Assembly: GCF_000801105.2 (NCBI RefSeq)
Contig: NC_079511.1
Span: 14,388,602-14,452,601, forward strand
Direction: 5' to 3'
DNA from: Raphanus sativus
Taxonomy: Eukaryota; Streptophyta; Magnoliopsida; Brassicales; Brassicaceae
Length of the DNA stretch: 64,000 nucleotides
The notes beneath the pieces were generated by a model that searched no databases, was not told the origin of the DNA, and worked only from the letters and a program-made list of their open reading frames with translations. Shown one piece after another: positions 1 through 11,547 of this stretch; position 1 is the stretch's first letter; each line of letters starts with the position of its first letter. The translations under genes and the position numbers were made by a program.

Positions 1-1500
1 GATTCGATGGCTATGACAAATGCACTTAATGTATTGTAACTTCTATGAAATATTATAGAAGAATAAAAATAAATTGAAGTAAATAATATGAGGTTGCGAA
101 TGAAGAAAAAAAGTAAATAATATGAATTTTCTAATTTGGTGCACTGATTAGGATTCTAAAATTGTAAAAGAAGTTCATTATTGAACCTTAATATCAATTA
201 TAAGTTAAAATACATATGGGTCTCTTTTTATTAATATTTTGTTTCAAAAAGTGTGTTTTTACTAAAAAATATTTGAGGGGACACGAGATAAGGAGCTATA
301 GTTTAGTTGTTGGATTCGATATTTCTTCTCATAACCTAAGATATCTACATTTTGTTAACAAAGCTCAATCCTGATATTTAAGAATATTATAAGCTTAATT
401 GAATGACTCAAGTCTCATGGAATTCAAACTGTTAGATTGAAAATCGACAAAGACCCTATGAACAAATCTCAATTTTTAAAGAAAGTCTATTAAAAATGGT
501 TTTGACTTCAAACTTAACGGGAAAGAATTATATGAATTTCCAAATTTAATGTCTATTACTATTTATTTTAATTTTGTAATAAAAAAATATTGTTGCAAAA
601 GCTAAGAGATTGAAAGATATTTAATATGTCATTCCTTTTTGAATGAATTTACATTCACTCAAGATTGTGTTTAACTTTTTTATATATGACATTTTGATTT
701 GACAATATAATCGAGTTTATGTTGTCTAGATACAAACATAAATGCCATGTATCCTATAAAATACAAAAAATAATAATCAAAATTAATGTCACGTACCAAA
801 CTTTTATAGAAGAACATAATTATGAATCATTTATATTTTCGAGTCCCTAAAAATGTCATATCTCATTTATAAATCGTAACGAACATGATATTTGACTTTA
901 AACTTATACGAAAAGAATTATATAAATTTTCAAATTTAATGTCTATCAGCATTTATGTTACATGACATTTTATAATTTAGTAATCAAAAAGTCTTGTTGC
1001 AGAAGTTAAGAAGTTGGAAGAAATTTACAGTATTATGAAATTCCTTTTTGAATATATTTTACGATCACTCAAGAACATGATTATTATCAATATATTATTT
1101 TTAACATAATAATTAATTTCATATAACATTAATATAATATGGATTTTTTTGCCTTAGCCATCGAGATTTGTTATAGCCATGATTCGATGGCCAAGACAAA
1201 TACACTTAATGTAGGCTAACTTGTATGAAATATTATGCTAAAATTTTGTAAAACAATGTGACATACACATCGAAGAAACCACTAATATTATGCAAAAAAA
1301 ATTGTAAAATAATGCAGCATACACATCGAAGAATACATTAATATTATGCCACACCATGTTTGGGAAAGACAACCTTTTTTGGTTATCAAGGATATTGTTA
1401 ATAACCGTCAGGGTACACCACGTTTTTAGTAATGAATCTGACGTTTTTGGTAACGTAATCACGACTCATATAGTATTTACAACTATAACTTGGGTTTAGT
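1..1500. repeat. Degenerate direct repeats, AT-rich, no gene seen
   Basis: No coding region is convincing here. The first 56 bases recur with a few changes at 1181-1236. A second pair lies at about 505-570 and 895-960, sharing the core AATTTAATGTCTAT. Near 1241-1370 a unit of about 57 bp containing ACATACACATCGAAGAA occurs twice. The pattern fits old, partly duplicated transposon sequence, but I cannot name the family. Confidence 0.5.
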
Positions 1501-1514
1501 AATACAATCACGAA

Positions 1515-1665
1515 TCATATTGATAGAGGTTGTGAGAGTTATTGATAGAGGTTGATAGAGGTTGTGAGAGTTATTGATAGAGGTTGATAGAGGTTGTGAG
1601 AATGATTATATGTAACTAGTCTAGGTAAGGAAGAGTTATTGATAGAGGTTGTGAGAATGATTCTC
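1515..1665. repeat. Short tandem repeat, core TTGATAGAGGTTGTGAGAGT
   Basis: The words GTTATTGATAGAGG and TTGATAGAGGTTGTGAGA alternate several times between about 1515 and 1610, and one more copy occurs at about 1636-1660. The array is imperfect, with units near 21-33 bp. It lies in non-coding DNA and has no visible function. Confidence 0.7.
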
Positions 1666-1680
1666 ATAATTACACATAAG

Positions 1681-2465
1681 CAATTCCATTTTGGTTAATC
1701 ACACATGGGAACAAGGTCAATTGTTAATAATGCTTCTCAAATAAAAAATGGATTATAGAGAAAAAAACAGTGTTATTGGAAATGTTCTTAATCTCTTTTT
1801 TTTTACTGACACATACTTACTCTCTGGCCTTTACGGTCATGTTTACACAGATATAAACTCTGGTCTTTGACTCTTTATGGACATGTATGTCCTAAGCATT
1901 TGTGTTTTTTTCATCTAGAGCGTGGTTGGTGTTTCAGGCATGCAGGCATGAGATCATACTGGGGATGAAAACTCCATTAATTTTTATCTTCATAAAGATG
2001 GAAAGTGACAGACTTTCACTCTATAGAACAAAACAAAACAAAACAAAAAAAAACAAAGGATTTTTAGTTTATATGATCCTTTTGCGCCACATGTAGTTAG
2101 AGTAAGTGAAATATTTAGCACCATTTGCTTAAAATGATAGTTAAGAGGTGATTTGGAAAAACATTTTGAGAATGGATGATCCTCTAAATAAAAATTTGAA
2201 GGTGAGTTGCCCCAACAATAAATTTCGAATATATTTTTCTATTTATATTTTAATCACTAACTTTAATAAAAATAACTATAAATAGTAAACTTTTAAAAAT
2301 AAATAAATACACATTAAAAATACAAAACATAATATTTATAATTCAACTATGAATATTCAGTTTCACCAAGTGAGCACATTCTTTTTAAAAAATGGTAGAA
2401 GATGTGTATCTATTAGAAGAAATATTACGAAATGGTCTAATTCCATATATAAGTTATATTTATAT
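1681..2465. other. Intergenic, nothing recognised
   Basis: AT-rich sequence with short reading frames that lack codon structure or a recognisable family. I see no RNA gene or transposon end in this stretch. Confidence 0.4.
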
Positions 2466-2469
2466 TAAA

Positions 2470-3160
2470 TCAGTGTAAAAAAACCCTAGAGAGGCGACTC
2501 CAAAGGCAACCAAATATGGCGGTTCTCGAGATTAAGATCTCTCTTGAGATTTTGATCTTCACCTGATCTGAATGTTCTTTGGCGTTATATCGCCTGGTTC
2601 TTTCCATTCCCGGACTCTTTTCCAATCATTTGTTCACCATCTCACCGGCAAAACCCTTTATTTTTGGTCTCAAGGTAAGGTTACGGCTTGACCGTTATTC
2701 GAGAGTGGTTCTGTTGTGTCGTTCTCTGAGTTGTTGAGGCTGTATGTTTTAGTTCTTTGGCTACGATCGGAACACCTATTTGTTTAATTCAAGTTTTGAT
2801 TCCATCGTCTAAAAGGACAGCTTGTGATCCATCGAGTGTGTTGAAGAACTATATTTGTATGGGTTCACTAAATCGCCTCAGATCTGCTCATATGGCAGAC
2901 ATCAAAGGCAAAGAAATCCTCTATGAGGATGATGATGATCCAATCCAATTGGTTGATCAAGATGACTCTCACACAATAAGAGAGTATCATATGTCTCTTA
3001 TTGGAAATGTTCTTAATCTTAAGAGGCAAAACGTTGAGAAACTTATCCAGTCCATTCCCACACAATAGAAGATACAAGATAAAATCACAGCAATAATCTT
3101 GGAAATGAAAAAAAAATTATTCAATTTTTCATCTGAGGAAGACCTTCAAACATAATTTTT
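2470..3160 (+). pseudogene. LINE-derived DUF4283 fragment, broken
   Basis: From the ATG at 2892 the frame reads MADIKGKEILYEDDDDP and continues to a segment ending VEKLIQSIPTQ. This resembles the start of the DUF4283 (zinc-knuckle-associated) proteins that plant LINE elements encode in Brassicaceae. The frame stops at 3066-3068, where family members usually have a tryptophan codon. Family-like sequence continues in broken form to about 3155 (SEEDLQ is still readable). GC-richer DNA at 2480-2700 looks like the LINE 5' leader. No reverse transcriptase follows, so this is a 5' piece. The family assignment is from memory of the motif. Confidence 0.6.
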
Positions 3161-3326
3161 TATAGTTTTTTAACACGAAAGGATATATATGATTTAATTG
3201 TGTTTGTATTTTCATCGTTGTTAGTTACTATTACTTATTAATATATCAATTTGTTATGTGTATAATATGTTGTCGAACAAATTAAGGGAGTGATGGAACA
3301 TCTCTAAAATTCAAACACAACAAATC

Positions 3327-3389
3327 ATAAGTGAAATAAAAGGAAAATAACTTATTTAAAATAATTGGCTATGTTATCGACTGCATATT
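3327..3389. repeat. 63-bp direct repeat, left copy
   Basis: This stretch, beginning ATAAGTGAAATAAAAGG and ending GACTGCATATT, is repeated base for base at 3658-3720. The two copies bracket the SINE at 3390-3627. A matching CAAATCAT lies just before each copy (3321-3328 and 3628-3635), but the right one carries about 24 extra bases in between. Confidence 0.9.
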
Positions 3390-3627
3390 GATGGGATGAG
3401 GTAGCACATTTGGTAAGAATCTTGGGGGCCAATGGTCATGTTCACGGGTTCGAACCTCGTAGAGGGGAATTACCTTTTCTCTGTCACCAAAAAATGCGGT
3501 AATAGGTGTTGGGTCTTGTCCTCAGTCCAGGTTAAGCCTTCCCGGGTGAAGTGGACCGCTGCCTAACCGGACCCAGAGGAATGATCTGCGTAAGTAGAGA
3601 ACCTCTGGATTATAAAAAAAAAAAAAT
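3390..3627 (+). mobile_element. tRNA-derived SINE
   Basis: The element has an internal RNA polymerase III promoter. Box A is TAGCACATTTGG (3402-3413), one mismatch from the tRNA consensus. Box B is GGTTCGAACCT (3447-3457). The spacing fits a tRNA gene, but no cloverleaf closes, and the body runs about 240 bp to a poly-A tail at 3614-3626. This is the standard layout of a plant SINE. It lies between unusually long direct repeats. I cannot assign a named Brassica SINE family. Confidence 0.8.
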
Positions 3628-3657
3628 CAAATCATTATATTCTTTGTGTTATGTAAT

Positions 3658-3720
3658 ATAAGTGAAATAAAAGGAAAATAACTTATTTAAAATAATTGGC
3701 TATGTTATCGACTGCATATT
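3658..3720. repeat. 63-bp direct repeat, right copy
   Basis: Perfect copy of 3327-3389, placed about 30 bp after the SINE poly-A tail. If this is a target-site duplication it is far longer than the usual 5-20 bp. Confidence 0.9.
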
Positions 3721-4841
3721 TTGATATGATCAAAAACTTTGATTATGAAAGTTTGATGAATGATTTTGCAAAAAAAAATATCAAAAAAATCTATATTTGA
3801 GAACTGAGACTTTTTAAATAGTTTTGAGGATATAATAACTTTTTTATAATAAACTTGTGTTTCGTTATCGATAAATTTTCCATGCATCATGTAAGTGTCT
3901 CATTTTTATATTTTGCTTTGAACTTCAAATATCCTAGAACCGGTACTATATATACAACGACATTAGCACAATTATAGTAGATATCTTGGTCATTTTAAAT
4001 ATATTTTATGTGTAAGTAAAGTCGATTACTTCTTATTTTAATATTTTAGTTACTGTCCACCACACGTAATAAAAATTCTATACCACAGAATCATCATGCG
4101 GTAAACATCCGTCACTCTATATTTTATAGTGTACTCTCGAATAAGGAAAGATTACACGTTCATGTATTTTGTCAAATCACTAATAGAGCTTTCGGTTCAT
4201 TTACATGATTTTATTCGATTTCTTCGAACATGTAGATATTCTATGTCCACTCCTGTATATCTTCTCTCCATTTTTATATATGTTTTGTTCATTTTATTTT
4301 GATTCAAAAGTTAACAGTTCTAGATTTGACCAATAAAATTGAATGCTAATTAAATGGAATGAGAAGAAAAATCAAGCGAAAAAAATAAATAAACTTCAGT
4401 TTACATTTTCCTCTGTTGTTTTTAATGAACTTTATAGAAGAAGTTTGGTTTTCTTTTTTCAGCAAACAAAAAAGTAATAATTCATTCCATATTTTTTATT
4501 GGTGAAAAAATAAAATATAAAACAGTAAAATTCAGTTCTGCTGAAAACCTATTCTCTTTGTTTTTTTGAAAAAAAAAACTATTCTCTTTGTTTTTTTGAA
4601 AAAAAAACTATTCTCTTTTTCAACCAGCCACTAGAATCGGAAATAGTGTACAATCATAATTAACTATAGAAACCTATATAAAAAACTTAAGAAGAGTAGT
4701 ATACTTAATTAATAAATTCTATTCCAGACAAACCTAATTAAAACAAAAAAAAACCTTCGGCCGCATAATATTCATTATTCGTGGTGCATATTAGAAAAGA
4801 ATATCTAGAATATAATACCACGAAAAAGTAAAAAGGCGGGT
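3721..4841. other. AT-rich intergenic with a small tandem repeat
   Basis: No gene is visible. At about 4549-4615 the word CTATTCTCTTTGTTTTTTTG, followed by an A run, repeats with a period near 33 bp in about two and a half copies. The rest is unremarkable AT-rich DNA. Confidence 0.5.
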
Positions 4842-4859
4842 AATACTACTATAGTAAAA
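4842..4859. repeat. Target-site duplication, left, 18 bp
   Basis: AATACTACTATAGTAAAA is repeated perfectly at 5757-5774 and flanks the LINE-like element between them. Confidence 0.9.
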
Positions 4860-5756
4860 CTAGAATTGATTAAACGTAACTATAGGAATTTGCTCTCTCT
4901 AGTTTTCTCTCTGACCTCTCTCTAGGTTATCTCCGCCGTATCAGTAAGCTCCGGCCGACGGGTGGGCTCCCAAAGCCACCGTCGGTCCGGTTTCCTTGTT
5001 TCCTTACCGTTTCTCTTGTTCTCGTTTGGATCTAGTCTAGCTTTTTCTTTTGTTTTTGGTGGTTATTTTCTTGGTTTCCGGCGCCGCACCTCCGTTAGGT
5101 GGACGGCCGGCTAAAGCTTCCGTCGTTGCGCCTATTCGACTAGGGTGAACGGTCGGCTTTTGGTTTCCGCGTCTAACGATCTTGGCGTTTTGACGGCGGC
5201 TCTGGTGGATTTTTTAGGGTTTTCATCTTTTGTGGCGGTGGTGTTTCTGGCGTCGCGGTTGGTTGAGAGCTCGACGGATTGATGGCTCTATCCGATGAGT
5301 GAAGCGACGGCGTGTTGTTAAAGTTGGCGAATGGTGTCTTCTTCTATCCTAGAAGAGAGCGCGGTATGGTTCCGGTAAAGCTCTCCGTGGAAAAAGAGGC
5401 GAAGATGAGGGGTAAAGGCGCTCCGGTCACAGCAAGATCCGACGAAACGGTGGTTGTCGCGACGTCTCCGGCAAGCATCGACGTTGTGAAACGTGATGTG
5501 ATGTTTCGGATCTCGAGGTAAGGAGCGGGTGACGTGTCTAGCGCGTGACGATAGAGCGTACGCGTGGGCGAGTTTGTGAGAGTGATGGACGCGTGGCGTC
5601 GTTGGGTTTATGTGGGTTGGGCCGATGGGCCATTTGTTTGTAGTTTGTATACCCGTTGGGCTTTTGGGCTTTGTTCCCTTGTAGTAGGTTTTGGGCTTCG
5701 GCTTTGTACTGGGCTTGGCCCGTTTTATTAATTAAAACTTGACGGAAAAAAAAAAA
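4860..5756 (+). mobile_element. Short non-autonomous LINE-like retroelement
   Basis: The insert of about 900 bp is much richer in GC than its surroundings, ends in a poly-A run (5746-5758), and is bracketed by a perfect 18-bp duplication. These are the marks of target-primed reverse transcription. It opens with a pyrimidine-rich leader (CTCTCTCTAGTTTTCTCTC) and carries a 69-codon frame at 5312-5521. It then passes directly to a 3' tail (GGGCTTGGCCCG...TTGACGG) typical of plant LINE ends. No reverse transcriptase is present. I infer an internally deleted or leader-plus-tail derivative moved by a full-length LINE. Confidence 0.75.
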
Positions 5757-5774
5757 AATACTACTATAGTAAAA
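5757..5774. repeat. Target-site duplication, right, 18 bp
   Basis: Perfect copy of 4842-4859, starting within the end of the poly-A tail. Confidence 0.9.
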
Positions 5775-6055
5775 AGTATTACTATAACATACGTGCTCAA
5801 TGATTACTAGCTAATTAGTTACCAAAAATTATTCTCTTGTGAGTGGAGGAAATATTTGATATTATTTTCGTTATCATTGTGAAGTTGACCATCTTAGCAT
5901 ATCATATCATTTGTGGATGTGCGATACACACATGCACATAAATAAATAACATAAATGAAAGCTGAAAAGTAACGTTCGTCTTTCTTCCAAAGGTAATGTT
6001 CGGTTTTTAACTAGGATTTTTTTTTTTTTGAGAAACTTTTAACTAAGATTCATAA

Positions 6056-6759
6056 GATCATCTCCAATGGTTTCTATCGTTTTTTTTCAAAATGATGTAA
6101 ACTTAAAATGAAGTTATGAATTGCTCCAATAGTTTTCTTCATTTTCTCCCTCAATTATTATTATTATTATTATATTCATTCTTTAACTTCTTATTTATTA
6201 CAGATAACACATTTTATTTCATAAGATTTTAGATTATACTCACTTATTTTAAATTCTATAATTTAACCAAACTTTGACTTATAAAAAGCAAATGTTTAGA
6301 GTTGTTACATGTTGTATTAAGTTTGTTGTGTTTTTTTCTTAACTTTGTATTAGTTATGTATCTCAATGATATTGTTTTCTATTTTATTTAATTTTAATTA
6401 TATATTATCATTTATAAAATTATAAATTATAAGTTATATTTTAATAACTAATTATTGGTAATTATATTTTAAGAAGTTTAATCAGTATATACATATTGGA
6501 TTTAAAGTTACAAAAATTATATTTAGTGTTAATGTTTTGTTTATGCATAAAAATAAAATAAAGATTATCAAAAAGTAAAGCACCATTATGTAAATAAAAA
6601 AGATTGATATCAAAATGAGGTTATGAATAGTGTTTCCTCAAATTTGAGGGAATACTGTTAATATCCTCATTTTCCCCCTCAAAATGAAGTATTAATGGAG
6701 ATGAATTTCTCGCATTTTTTGATGTTTTTCCTCATTTTGAAGCACCAATGGAGATGCTC
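6056..6759. mobile_element. Tourist-like (PIF/Harbinger) MITE
   Basis: The left end GATCATCTCCAATGGT pairs with the right end, whose reverse complement is GAGCATCTCCATTGGT. Both ends are flanked by TAA (6053-6055 and 6760-6762), the usual target of Tourist/Harbinger elements. The body is AT-rich with no coding capacity. Length is 704 bp. The GAGCATCTCCAATGG type of terminus is common in plant Harbinger MITEs. Confidence 0.75.
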
Positions 6760-6762
6760 TAA

Positions 6763-7057
6763 GTAAAACATTATCATTTCAAGTATTGTTCATATATATC
6801 TTTCTCAAAAAAAAAAGAGAAGTATTGTTCATATATATGTGTTGTTTCATCGCAGGTCACAATGAACCAAAGGCACTGGTTCAGACGTAGTGGTTGCGGT
6901 TGCTGGTGCGGGAGTTTGCGGATGCAAGTGGTTGCGGTTTCAAGCGTACCGACATAACGTTCGAAAATTATTGCATTTGCGAAATATATATGACTGGTTG
7001 ATTATGAGATATTGTAGCGGTTTAATAATAAATTACCAATATAAACATATCCCCTAG
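6763..7057. other. Intergenic with short repeats
   Basis: The phrase AAGTATTGTTCATATATAT occurs twice around 6781 and 6821, separated by an A run. At about 6885-6950 a GC-rich run of degenerate TGCGG/GTTGCGG words stands out from the AT-rich background. It may be a transposon end, but I cannot define one. Confidence 0.4.
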
Positions 7058-7793
7058 TCTATATTTGAGAAGTGATTTGCCACATGTCTTCTCTACAATC
7101 GTTTTCACAAAAAAATTGTGACGTGGCTATTAAGATTGATGACATGTCATATGGTTAAATATGACATGGACAATTACATTTAATACTGATATATATTTTT
7201 GGAAATCTTTTTAGAATATGGCAATAACTCATATTTACATTTAATATTGATTTATATTTTTGGTAAACTTTGTAGAATATGGTAATAACTCATAAATAAT
7301 CACTAAAATAAATATATTCAAATATGACATTTTGAATTTCGAAATATTATATAATTTTACTTTTATAATTATAAATTTTTTATTATCTATAATTTTCTAA
7401 ATTTTCTGAATTAAAAAAAAATTAAATCATAATATCATTAGTTTTTTTTAGATATCTACAAATTTTATAAATATTATTTAGTTTTAATTTTTGATAACTA
7501 TACAATTTTATATGATTTTTAGTAATTTTGTAAAAGTTGATTTAATACATTTAAGTATTTAACCAAATGAAATAAATAATTTTTTTTATCTAAGATTTTA
7601 ACTTTATATATATATATATATTCTTAAATATAATTTAAAAAAAAAAAAATATTTTCTCTTAATTTTATGCTTAATTAATGATATTTATATTAATTATTGG
7701 TCAAAATAATAAAATATATAATATTAATAAATTACATTTAAAATTTAACTTTTAAAAAATCCAATACTATACATGGTGCAGGAAAACACCTAG
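7058..7793 (+). mobile_element. Non-autonomous Helitron, unit 1
   Basis: The left end reads TCTATATTTGAGAAG, matching the TC start of plant Helitrons. The right end is CTAG at 7790-7793, preceded by the tail CATGGTGCAGGAAAACAC. The subterminal hairpin is decayed here (CTATAC against GTGCAG). No Rep/helicase is encoded. The CTAG end is directly followed by unit 2. Confidence 0.7.
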
Positions 7794-8468
7794 ATTAATA
7801 ATTGTGACATGACTACTAAAATTGATGACATGTCTTATAGATTAATATGACATAGACAATTATATTTAATGTTAATTTACATTTTTGGTATTTTTAAAAA
7901 AATATAGTAATAACTCATATTATATTTATTGTCGATTTATATTTTTGGAATTTTTAAAAATGTGGTAATAACTCATGAATCATCATTAAAATAAATATAT
8001 TTAATTATGGCATTTCAAATTTCGAAATATCATTTAAATTAAAAATATTTCAAAAATATATACATATGTTTAGAAAATTATAAAAATTAAATCGTAAAAT
8101 CAAATTAAATCGTAAAATCATTAGTTTCTTATATATATCTACAGATTTTATAAATATTGTTTAGTTTTAATTTTTGACAATAATGCAATTTTACATATTT
8201 ATTTAATATATTTAATTAAAATAAATAGATAGAAAAATCTACCTAAGATTATAATTTTAAATATATACATGCACATTCTTAAATATAATTCAAAATAAAA
8301 AATTATTTTTATCTTAATTTTAATGTTCTGTTAAATCAAATTTATATTAAAATATTGATAAAAAAAGAAAATTTGTAATATTAATGAAGAAATAAATATA
8401 ATTTATATTTATCTATTAAAAAATATTTTAAAATTCTTTTACTGCACATGGTGCAGGAAAACACCTAG
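7794..8468 (+). mobile_element. Non-autonomous Helitron, unit 2 (5'-truncated)
   Basis: This unit repeats unit 1 from its AATTGTGACATG segment onward but lacks about the first 60 bp. It ends with a perfect 6-bp-stem hairpin CTGCAC-ATG-GTGCAG (8442-8456), then GAAAACAC and CTAG (8465-8468), followed by T. That is the canonical Helitron 3' end. The two units are head to tail. Confidence 0.75.
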
Positions 8469-9900
8469 TTATAACATTATAAAAATATAAAAACATAACT
8501 ATTATGATCAAATATAATAATTATTAATATAATATGATTAACAATAATATTATGTTTATTTATTTAATTTTTTAATTAGTTGAGAGTTATAATTTTAATA
8601 ATTTTTTTTGAAGAATTTCCTTGAATATATATATATATATACTTTTTTATTTATGTGCTTTGTGTAAAACGAAATTTAAGTTAAAAACTTATTAAAGTTT
8701 TAATAAAAGGAAATAGCAATAAAATTTATTAAACTTATTATATTTAAATTAAAAATATTATTATTTTTAGAAAAAGATTTCTAAAAATATATATTTTCAA
8801 TTTTTTGTGAAGCTACGTTATATATACATATATAGTAAAAAAATTATATATTTTCCTTTTTATTTGTGCTTTTTGAGAAAATTTAGAAAATATAGCTAAA
8901 ATTTCTTTATATGTAAAATATCAATGTTTATATTTTATAAATATTTAATTATTTATTTGTGTGTTTGAAAAAAGTAAAATTAAATTAAAAAGTTCATAAA
9001 ATATTATTATAAAAAGAAATATATAATATATAATGTAGATTTACAATAAAATGTGAATATAAATTCTTTTGAAAATCTTCTTTTATAAGATAATAATATT
9101 TTTATTTGAATATATTAAATTTCATATATTCTATATTTTATATATTAAAATCGTATATATTTTCGTTTTTATTTATATTGTTTAAAGAAAATTTAAAAAT
9201 ATAATTAGAGTTCCTGTTTATCACAAAATTATATTTTTATATTTTATAAATATTTCCTTTTTTATTTATAAGTGTTTTCAAAAAGGAAAATTAAAGTAAA
9301 AAGTCAACTGAAATATTATTATGAAAAAAATAACTATTAATATTAGTCATATATATATTTTTAATTTGTTAAAAGAATTATGTAATCAACCATCACGAAA
9401 ATTAATGTTAGCGTGCTACATAAAAAACTAACTTCTCAGATAATTTTATAAAGATGGTAATCAGTAGACTAGTAAAACTAACTTCTCCGATAATATTATG
9501 AAAATGGCAATCAATCGACCAGCAAAGAGGTATAGGCCTAATTAGTCGTATAACTAGGCGTGTGTTCTTTCGAGGATATAGGCCAGCCTGGTCGGGACCG
9601 TAAACCCACTTGGGACTATTTGTAGACCTAATCATTATTTGTCTTAATCTTCATCTTCTGTTGTTGTTAGCTAGCACAACACAACTCGTCCACCATTGTT
9701 TTCCCCTTTTCGATTAATTATTGTTTTGTTGCACTCTTACACTATCCTTGATTAAATTTGCACCGCCCATTATTAACAAAAGTGATTAAAGAAACACATG
9801 ATTTGATCAGTCGTTACATTTATTTGGAGGTAACTGAGGTTAATCTTTAAGTACTCGGTTTTCTTTGCAAGACAATCTTTAAGTACTCAAACCATGTTAT
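8469..9900. repeat. Very AT-rich degenerate repeats
   Basis: Phrases such as TTTTTATTTGTGCTTT and TATTTATAAGTGTTTTC recur near 8645, 8860, 9165 and 9255, suggesting an old tandem array with a period of a few hundred bases. At 9424-9523 a unit of 50 bp (AAAACTAACTTCTC start) is tandemly duplicated with about 20 percent divergence. No gene is supported. Confidence 0.45.
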
Positions 9901-9901
9901 A

Positions 9902-10087
9902 TACCGTATAACCTCTATAAATTAATAATCTATAAATTAATATCTCTATAAATTAATAGAATTTTATAGTCCCAAATTAAGTTTTGGTTCAATTAATATT
10001 TCAATAAATTAATAATCTCTATAAATTAATAAAAAATTTAGTTTTGGTGTAGTCCCAACATTATTAATTTATAGAGGTTTCACTGTA
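9902..10087. mobile_element. Emigrant-like (pogo/Tc1) MITE
   Basis: The 186-bp element has inverted ends. The left reads TACCGTATAACCTCTATAAA; the right, reversed, reads TACAGTGAAACCTCTATAAA. It is bounded by the dinucleotide TA. These ends match the Arabidopsis Emigrant MITE family as I remember it (CAGTAAAACCTCTATAAATT). It contains several internal copies of CTATAAATTAATA and no coding capacity. Confidence 0.8.
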
Positions 10088-10127
10088 GGTCTTTAGTCGA
10101 TAACTAATGTGAATAGATTTACTTTTA

Positions 10128-10740
10128 GTGTACGACTGGTCTTTCTCCAGTAATATTGCGTATTACCTTGACTTATCGACTATCGTTTCCAACAAAATTT
10201 TAGCAGCCAGGATGCAAGCTCTAACCCCCAGGAAGATCAGGTACATTTTCAGAAAATTAGACACAAACCACAAGCTGAAAGATGACTTAAAGAAGAACAA
10301 CCCCAAAGGAAACAGCAGATTGACGACCCAGAACGAGATGGAAAGCATACAAACCAGGAAGAAACAGAGGCAGGCGAGCTCTTTAAGCACAAGGTCAGGC
10401 TAGAGACGAGTAGATCTAGGGTTTTAAAATAGGACCAAATTCTTGATACCGGCAAAGCAACTGAGAATACACCTTCATCAACTAGAAAAGACCAGTCTTT
10501 AACCATAAGACACCGAAACCGCTCACCACGTGCCCCCCCCCCCCCCCCACGCTTCTCCAATATGGAGTCTTCACCTCTATTAATCAAGTCGTAATCTCAC
10601 CACGCATATGGAGAACAGCCAGACAGAGGAAAACCACAAATGAAAACAACAACAGAACTCGATTCTTGTGCTGTGAGAGCCACCGGAGTCGACATCGTCA
10701 AAACCAGATATGCTTTTCTCTAGAGAGAGGTTGGAGCAAA
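10128..10740 (-). other. GC-richer insert, possibly a LINE leader fragment
   Basis: Base composition rises sharply here. Read on the minus strand, it opens with CCTCTCTCTAGAGAAAAGC near 10735, similar in style to plant LINE leaders. It runs through overlapping open frames (10587-10249 and 10390-10163) that match no family I know. A run of about 17 C lies near 10531-10547. There is no poly-A tail or target duplication, so the assignment is weak. Confidence 0.25.
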
Positions 10741-11188
10741 AGAAGGGCCATTTAACTTTTCAAGCTTATTCTTTTGGGTTTTCAAATCTTTAGCTACTTC
10801 TACACATGTTTACTGCTGAGATAAATTGTTAAAGAACCAATCATTTTTACCTCTATGGTTTTTTATCTTTGTTTCTTGCTAGAAAATTATGTTTAGAAGT
10901 CTTATAATTTGTTAAATCTCATCATGTAATATCTCAACTTTCATTTTTTTCTTCTCAGGAATTAAATAATTGTTACATACTAGTTAGATTTTGATTCAGA
11001 TAATTAACATGGTGAACCGTAACAGATGTTCGGTTCAATTCCTGGCATTAGTCGAAAGGTATTTTAAACTCGGATTAAATAGTTGATACGTTTTCGGATT
11101 ATTACAATTTATCGCACTAAATATTTTTTTTCCAGAACTGGTAAGATCAGCCGACGTAGCATATAAAAAAAGACTTGCATTTCTTAAA
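10741..11188. other. Intergenic, nothing recognised
   Basis: AT-rich sequence without a supported gene or transposon terminus. Confidence 0.4.
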
Positions 11189-11489
11189 AGGGTAATTCTC
11201 TCAAATAGTTTTTTAAAAAAAAATTGTCACAAAAATAGTCTTCAAAAAATAAAATGACAAAAATAGTCTTTTTTTATTTTGAAAATTTTAATTTTAATTT
11301 TTTATTTTTTTGAAATTTAAAACTACATCCCCAAAATCCACTCCTTAACTCTAAACCTTAAGTCTAGATTAGTTAACCCAAGAGGTATAAATGTATATTT
11401 TGTCTTTTAATTAAAAAAATTGGTCATTTTTCCTATTTGAAGACTATTTTGTGAAAATAAACTAAAAAATATTATCTAAGGGAATTTAT
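11189..11489. mobile_element. Small TIR element (MITE), about 300 bp
   Basis: The left arm GGGTAATTCTCTCAAATAG and the segment CACAAAAATAGTCTTCAA are mirrored at the right by TTGAAGACTATTTTGTG and TTATCTAAGGGAATTTA. The centre carries the CCACTCCTTAACTCTAAACC type of text common in a Brassicaceae MITE family. Flanking TTTCTTAAA and TTTCTTTAAA may be a decayed target duplication of about 9 bp. Ends are approximate. Confidence 0.55.
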
Positions 11490-11547
11490 TTTCTTTAAAA
11501 TGATATTTACATTCATATCAAAAATAAAACAATGTATTTAACGGAAG

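Noticed and set aside
1515..1665. A CRISPR-like repeat array
   Set aside because: The units are contiguous and variable, without unique spacers, and the genome is a plant's.
3400..3470. A tRNA gene suggested by boxes A and B
   Set aside because: No acceptor stem or cloverleaf closes around them, and the unit continues to a poly-A tail, so it is a SINE.
10249..10587. A 112-codon minus-strand frame with a Gly run
   Set aside because: The glycines come from a poly-C tract and no conserved motif is present; it is treated as part of a repeat fragment.
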